Source: Monoplex corrugatus
Lineage: Eukaryota; Mollusca; Gastropoda; Littorinimorpha; Ranellidae
DNA: 64,000 nt
Assembly (NCBI GenBank): GCA_030674185.1
Contig: CM060306.1
Coordinates: forward strand, 40,731,483 to 40,795,482
Direction of reading: 5' to 3'
The position numbers and the translations under genes are program-made. Under the pieces are notes generated by a model. The model worked only from the letters and a program-made list of their open reading frames with translations, did not search any database and had not been told where the DNA came from. Shown here one piece after another: positions 1-64,000 of this stretch (its first letter is position 1; each line of letters starts with the position of its first letter).

Positions 1-44
1 ACCACTGACAACCTATCCCCTTTCCATATCAATGATCCATTTAC

Positions 45-63770
<63,726 letters not shown>

Positions 63771-64000
63771 CTGTCCAAACACAATTCCTTTGTGACAAAT
63801 TTCATGGTATACCTACCATCATTCATCCGACATAAGACACCGCACAAACCTTTCAATACAAATGCTACATGTTCATTTCACATCCACTGCAATGCAGCCA
63901 CATCAGCAAGTGTATGCACTGAAACATTCCTCTTTCAACTCACTTTAATAGTTGTACTTAACCACAACTTAAAAATGATAAATAAGCTCTCCAACAAAAA
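63771..64000. other. SMG1 intron, incomplete
   Basis: 230 bp of intron at the window edge; nothing recognised. Confidence 0.6.

Overview
The window is nuclear DNA of an animal: one large spliced gene on the minus strand, introns full of (CA)n microsatellites, and many transposable elements. The mix of tRNA-derived SINEs, piggyBac and hAT elements, CA-rich satellites and the degree of SMG1 divergence suggests a mollusc, probably a marine gastropod; this is inference, since no taxon-specific marker was checked.

The host gene is SMG1, the PI3K-related kinase that phosphorylates UPF1 in nonsense-mediated mRNA decay. It runs right to left and enters and leaves the window, so both protein ends are missing. 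I place 43 internal exons from 63770 down to 45. Every junction uses GT-AG and the phases agree throughout. Together they encode about 2,250 residues: the alpha-helical N-terminal part (exons near 63-49 kb), the FAT-type region (about 43-33 kb), the FRB/kinase entry (33-30 kb), the kinase domain (24.6-14 kb) and much of the SMG1-specific C-terminal insertion (14 kb to 45). One exon (14141-14417) needs a 1-base correction in a homopolymer to stay open, so it is either an assembly error or a damaged allele.

The introns hold nearly everything else. From left to right: TTAA-ended palindromic MITEs (2.75, 22.3, 42.05 and 61.3 kb); a non-autonomous hAT-like element with GC-rich hairpins (5524-6170); a piggyBac element with near-perfect ends but a broken transposase (6692-9330); an intact 696-residue hAT transposase element with perfect 15-bp ends (17704-20480); a second piggyBac element whose transposase is split by a GC-AG intron filled with CA repeats (24902-29700); a short piggyBac-type MITE (31737-32055); a SINE split by a 188-bp LINE fragment (35.4-35.9 kb); a non-autonomous transposon (36355-37044); a decayed Jockey-like LINE split by a 2.5 kb insertion that carries its own two-exon gene (44.7-48.4 kb); two nearly identical LINE reverse transcriptase copies in opposite orientation (51.4-52.9 and 58.9-60.6 kb); and a family of about 500-bp MITEs that host some of these insertions.

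The most unusual patterns are: sense-strand (UG)n tracts next to about a dozen SMG1 splice donors, one of which is itself part of the repeat; the plus-strand gene for a protein with an AT-hook-like motif, an acidic linker and a Tudor-like C-terminus inside the LINE insertion; the GC-AG piggyBac intron; and the nested palindromic MITEs. No prokaryotic features, CRISPR arrays, rRNA genes or functional tRNA genes were seen.
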